A DNA stretch of 64,000 bases from contig OY829656.1 of assembly GCA_963691815.1 (NCBI GenBank), positions 2,284,602 through 2,348,601 on the forward strand. The letters run 5' to 3'. The position numbers and the translations under genes are program-made. Positions 59,421-64,000 of this stretch are shown here, one piece after another; the first letter of the stretch is position 1; each line of letters opens with the position of its first letter. The notes below the pieces were generated by a model. That model worked only from the letters and a program-made list of their open reading frames with translations, was not told the DNA's origin and searched no databases. Origin of the DNA: Echiichthys vipera (Eukaryota; Chordata; Actinopteri; Perciformes; Trachinidae).

Positions 59421-61513
59421 AGACCCATTCTTGTCTTTTAGGGGGTGCAAAATTAAACATTTCTGAAAAATCAATTTCATTTTTGATTTGGGATCAAAAC
59501 GTTTCACTTTTGGAGATTTCTGCAAAAATCCCAGTTTGTATGGCAAACACTTGTGGGCGTGTGGCAAACATTAGAACCAATGTTCATTCAGCCATCTTAG
59601 GGTCAGAGGTCAACAGACCCCTTTGAAAATGGCCATGCTAGTTTTTCCTTCGGCAAAATGTATCCTAACTTTGGAGCGTTAATTAGCCGCCTCTCAACAA
59701 GCTAGCTAGCTAGCTAACACATTGGTTGGTACCAATATGTTCACTCTAGCATTAAAATGGAGTCCGAGACGGACTCTTAAACTCAGTAACGTCGACGGAG
59801 ATTTCATCCATCCCCTAGAAACACTCTTGGATCTGGTCTAACACCCCCTAGTTCTAAAGAAATTAGATTTATGTGGCTACATCTTTAAAATGCATCTGTG
59901 ATCTAGGATCCACATTAGGGTCATTAGGTTGACCATCACTCATTGTAACAGCAGCTTTTACTCTTTTTTAATGCCAGGAATCTCATTTTGAAAACAAACC
60001 CTACGACAAAGGGCGAACGTCAAAACAACACAGCAAGGTCGGCGCAGTGACTTGATATGATCAAACCTTCATGTCCACCTAAGAGATACACGAGTGTCCT
60101 GAGAGTAAAGACCACCTGAGTACCAGCAGACGGATGAAGGAGTCGGGGGCCGCTGAGGGGGAGAGTGCATCCCAGCAGGGTGCACGGTTTCAAAGACAGA
60201 GAGGATCAAAGTATCGGAGATCCATTCCGGGTCAATGGAGCCGAGTTTCCCGAGCGATGCCCTGAGATTCCTGTCAAGCAGCGCTCCATGCAGACGCTCG
60301 GAGAGAGACGAAAGAGGAGGTGGACTCAGAGAGAGGAAGGGAAAGGACATGGGTGCTGCAGCAGACCTTAAAGGCCAGCAGTCACCGTCTGAGTCTGAGG
60401 AAAACTCTAACACACAAACGAGAGAACAAATTTCAGGATTCTTCTTTCCGCCCTTTCTTTCACTCATTAACTGAGCAAGTTATTAAGCAGCAGAAGACAC
60501 GGAGGATCTGTCTGTTCACCGAGCAATTAGAGTAAAAACAAGCCAGCGAGAGTTTGACTTCACAAATCCAAGTGTTGTCTCATATTAGATTCTTTTTCAA
60601 AGTGGTGTCCTCTATGTTTTTAATGCAAATGACCCAAATAAATTTTCTGTCCAGGGATAATAAATCCCCCCCCATTCCCCACCCCCCCCCCCGCTGCCTT
60701 TAGGAAGAGGGCCAAAGTGAGAATGATGCTGCAAAAGGCTGAAGATGCTTTGTCAGGACAGAGAGCGAGGAGGGAGGAGTGCAGAGGAAGAAAGACAGAA
60801 AGCCGCTTCTTCTTCTTCTACTGTGGAGAGAACTTCCTTCGTATACTGGTGACAGTTACTGACCTCCCCCCTCCATCAGAGAACATGAATAATAAAACAA
60901 GACGAGGGGTCTGGGGTCTAATTTAGTGTAAAACGTATTCTCGTCAACAGGGTGAGACTGTGACGTTAAGGTGACGTTATGTTTATGCTTCAAAAGGACT
61001 TTCTTTGCGCTCTGATTTCCTTCTTTGCAGTTACTTCAGTAATAAATACACCATCAAGCATCAACGCCATCACGTTAGGTGGTGCCCTCTAGTGCAGTAG
61101 CAAACGAGGAAGTAAAGTGACGTAGGAAGGAGATCAGTCTGTGTCAAAGAAACCCAGGTGACAGCTTTTAGGGTAATCCAAGCAGAGACGCATTTTCCTG
61201 CAAACGCACAGCTTTTGCATCGTTTTAGTCGACCATTGCCCTCCTCCGACCTCTAACCCCCGCGGCATCACATAACAACAACAGTGCTGCTGCGTGAGAG
61301 GACAGAGACGGACCCAGAGACTGTTTACTGAACTGGACTCTGAGCCACATGCATGGGACTGAATGAGGCCCAGCACAGATTTCTCCCTTTTTTCCTGATG
61401 CTCTGAATAAGGAGCTAAACTGCTCTAGGCTCTGTTTCTAAATCCAGTTCTATGAAGCTGTGAAAAGTCTCTAAATGTAGTGAGAAAGTGGCGCCTGGGA
61501 GTGCTTTGGGACG
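59421..61513. other. Probable atrnl1 intron, no gene seen
   Basis: Poly(C) runs lie near 60667-60692. Open frames up to 132 codons (- strand 60069-60467) show no known protein features. Confidence 0.4.
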
Positions 61514-62093
61514 GGGAAGGGGCAACCAGCAGCCCCCTCTGCTCAGTGAGGACACTAACTGCAGAGTGAAGGGGCTCCCAGCAGCACCCTCTGCTCAGTG
61601 AGGACACTAACTGCAGAGTGAAGGGGCTCCCAGCAGCACCCTCTGCTCAGTGAGGACACTAACTGCAGAGTGAAGGGGCTCCCAGCAGCCCCCTCTGCTC
61701 AGTGAGGACACTAACTGCAGAGTGAAGGGGCTCCCAGCAGCACCCTCTGCTCAGTGAGGACACTAACTGCAGAGTGAAGGGGCTCCCAGCAGCACCCTCT
61801 GCTCAGTGAGGACACTAACTGCAGAGTGAAGGGGCTCCCAGCAGCCCCCTCTGCTCAGTGAGGACACTAACTGCAGAGTGAAGGGGCTCCCAGCAGCACC
61901 CTCTGCTCAGTGAGGACACTAACTGCAGAGTGAAGGGGCTCCCAGCAGCACCCTCTGCTCAGTGAGGACACTAACTGCAGAGTGAAGGGGCTCCCAGCAG
62001 CCCCCTCTGCTCAGTGAGGACACTAACTGCAGAGTGAAGGGGCTCCCAGCAGCACCCTCTGCTCAGTGAGGACACTAACTGCAGAGTGAAGGG
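61514..62093 (+). repeat. 52-bp minisatellite, 11 copies, with a 3-unit pattern
   Basis: The unit is GTGAAGGGGCTCCCAGCAGC, ACCCTCTGCTCAGTGAGGAC and ACTAACTGCAGA. Copies differ mainly at one base (CAGCACC or CAGCCCC). In order the copies read C A A C A A C A A C A at that base, so the real period is 156 bp. The copies are otherwise almost identical. Confidence 0.96.
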
Positions 62094-64000
62094 TGCATCA
62101 GAGTCCAGAACAGCACCAAAGTCTCCACTAAGATCAGAACCAGGGACACGTTTGTCTCTAGGATGGAGGAGGATTTGGAGAGGAACTCTCCGGTGTTTGG
62201 ATTCTCCACAGCGTCTCTCTGGGGGGGCATGGTACGAATGGACAGTGTGAGTGCGCCCTAAGCTAACTGGGGTGCATTTACATTACATTTACAGTGAACT
62301 TAAGTCACCCGCAAGATGGTGACAGACCGTTGCTTTTGCTGTAAGGCCCCAAAACTACCGGTGCATGACTGGATTTGGCCTACAAAGGGTCACAGTTAAG
62401 GTTAGGCATTAAAAGGACTCGGTAAGGATTAGAAAAAAGGTCGTGGATGGGTTTAGTACGTCCTGGACATGAACAACGGGAAACGAACCCTGCTTGCCTG
62501 CGTGGAAGTCCTGTGTTTTGTTTGAATAAAATGCACGAGAGCAGCTCCACCAGCACGACTGTGGCTGATACAGACAGAGATTGGGTTTGAAAATAATGTT
62601 ATGCTACAACTGGTGAGCTGAAACGTCATAAATTTGACTAAAAACAGTGCAACAATCGACTGTAACTGTCTCTACATGGAGGAGAGGGGTAGAAAAGAGA
62701 GGAGTGGCGAGGACGGAAGGATAAACGCAGAGCTGAGGGGAGAGAGGGTGGATTATATTTGCTTCCTACTTCTCAGTTGATTTAGCAGAAAAAACCAGGA
62801 GTGGATTTATCAAAGCACAACCATGAAGACTTATCATCTCGGCTTTCGCTGCAGCAATATGCAAATCTGGTTTTATGGGTGAGGGGGCGACGACATGAAC
62901 TCTCACCACCCACCGCACTTACTCAACAACTCCTCCAATCACTTATCTCCGTCTCTGCCTCTCCAACTTTCCACCTGTTTTCACTCACGAGTATTTTTTA
63001 AGGACTGGAATCGAACCTCTCAGCCTTTTAATACTTCTTTTCTTGTCTCTCTCTATTTTTACCCCCAAAGACTTTCAACATCTTACAGTACCTGTGTTTT
63101 CTACCTCTTTCTTACCCCTCTCTCTCTCTCAGATTTGGCTCTATCTTTGGTGCTGAATAGGCAGATTAGCGCGAGAAAAGGCGGCTGTGAATACTGCTGC
63201 GCTCTGTCTATATTGACCCACTATTTAGAGAGCGAGCGAGCGAGAGAGCAGACGTGAAAACGAAGAGAGCGAACAGAGAGAGAGGGGAAGAAATGAAGCC
63301 CACTGTCTTTCTCTTTCTCTTCCTTCCTCAACAACTCCACTGCACCAAACTGAGACCATGTGCATGTGCCTGGTGAATCCATTACCCACTGATTGAGTCT
63401 CATTTTATTCGAAACATTAAAACAATGAAAGAGCTGCGGCCGTGGGAGGCACAGCATAAAGAGGTTAAAGTGACAGGAAACAGGCTGTGGAGATGGAAGA
63501 GTGGCGACTGGAGCCAAAAATAAGATTTTATTCCTCTTTCTTTCTCCCCTCCCTCCCTCTATTTCACCAGCGCTGGCTGTCAGTCTTTTTCTCCCGCTGT
63601 GTCCATCATGTCAGGCCACTGTGACTTTGAATCAGCCAAACAGTCACTCAGTGGTCAAGCTGTTCCTCTCCTGTGCGAGTCGCTCCCTCGAAGTCAAGCG
63701 CCATGTGAAAGTCGTCCTCTGCAATTTGGCTGACAACAGCTGTCAGACACCCCGACCAGCAGACAGGCTCCTCTCTTCACTGTCACTTTGTACCCTGAGG
63801 TTCCCGGTTGGGTATTTGGGCCAAGGACCGTTCAAAGATGATTATTATATCTGAGAATTCGATTTGGCTTTTAACACAATCTGTACGACGAGCGTGTTTC
63901 TGTCTCTCTAGATCAGAGTGGAGAAAAAGCCACACGAGAGCTTAGAGACCTCCGCTACTTCTGCAGCTCGTAATCTCATCACACAGAATAGAGAAAGGAG
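62094..64000. other. Probable atrnl1 intron, no gene seen
   Basis: A 38-bp Harbinger-like MITE M2 end (GTACGAATGGACAGTGTGAG, TGCGCCCTAA) lies at 62231-62263. A GAGCGAGCGAGCGAGAGAGC purine-rich stretch lies at 63229-63290. No exon was recognised up to the right edge. Confidence 0.4.

Larger units (their letters stand above)
46134..64000 (-). other. atrnl1: Probable last intron of atrnl1 (partial)
   Basis: No further atrnl1 exon could be recognised to the right of 46133, including the expected transmembrane and WKIKQ/REQLLREMQQM region. The gene is very large in other vertebrates. I therefore infer that the rest of the window is intron. It holds a SINE, a LINE fragment, the A-rich array, another SINE and a 52-bp minisatellite. 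If a small unrecognised exon exists here, this span would be split. Confidence 0.6.

Overview
This is a 64 kb piece of a ray-finned (teleost) fish chromosome, most likely a percomorph. The evidence is vertebrate split genes with GT-AG introns, very abundant (CA)n/(TG)n microsatellites, tRNA-headed SINEs, teleost-type LINE tails, several families of small inverted-repeat DNA transposons, and long minisatellites. No bacterial-type genes, CRISPR arrays or operons are present. Most long open frames here are products of tandem repeats and are not genes.

Two genes can be supported. On the + strand the window holds the 3' part of gfra1, the GPI-anchored GDNF co-receptor. It consists of six coding exons between 1193 and 26227, covering the second half of cysteine-rich domain 2, all of domain 3 and the C-terminal GPI signal. 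The signal peptide, domain 1 and the start of domain 2 lie left of the window. On the - strand the last coding exon of atrnl1 (attractin-like 1) lies at 46012-46133. The two genes are therefore tail to tail, as I recall GFRA1 and ATRNL1 being arranged in human. The bases from 46134 to the right edge are then probably the last intron of atrnl1.

Layout. 1-26227: gfra1 exons in introns full of repeats, including a 42-bp minisatellite (2.5-3.7 kb), a 57-bp minisatellite (15.9-17.4 kb), a 450-bp TG/CG tract (10.1-10.55 kb), TTC tracts, SINEs, LINE fragments and MITEs. 26.2-46.0 kb: gene-poor intergenic space. It has two piggyBac-like MITEs at TTAA sites, an AT-rich minisatellite, a 2.1 kb 56-bp minisatellite with a 777-bp higher-order duplication, a 19-bp minisatellite, a foldback element, and a cluster of Harbinger-like MITEs, some still carrying the start of a Myb/SANT-like domain. 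46.0-64 kb: the atrnl1 tail and probable last intron. This part is dominated by an 8.8 kb A-rich, strand-asymmetric tandem array (49.47-58.25 kb) that contains a nearly perfect 1.97 kb duplication. A 52-bp minisatellite with a three-unit higher-order pattern follows at 61.5-62.1 kb.

The most noteworthy signals are the A-rich array and its nested duplications, the Harbinger-like MITE family with a Myb-like remnant, a SINE and an L2-like LINE that share a 3' end, two tail types of one tRNA-headed SINE that each run into a different microsatellite, and a possible alternative terminal exon of gfra1 that would lack the GPI signal. Family names and similarities come from memory of these families. 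No searches were run.
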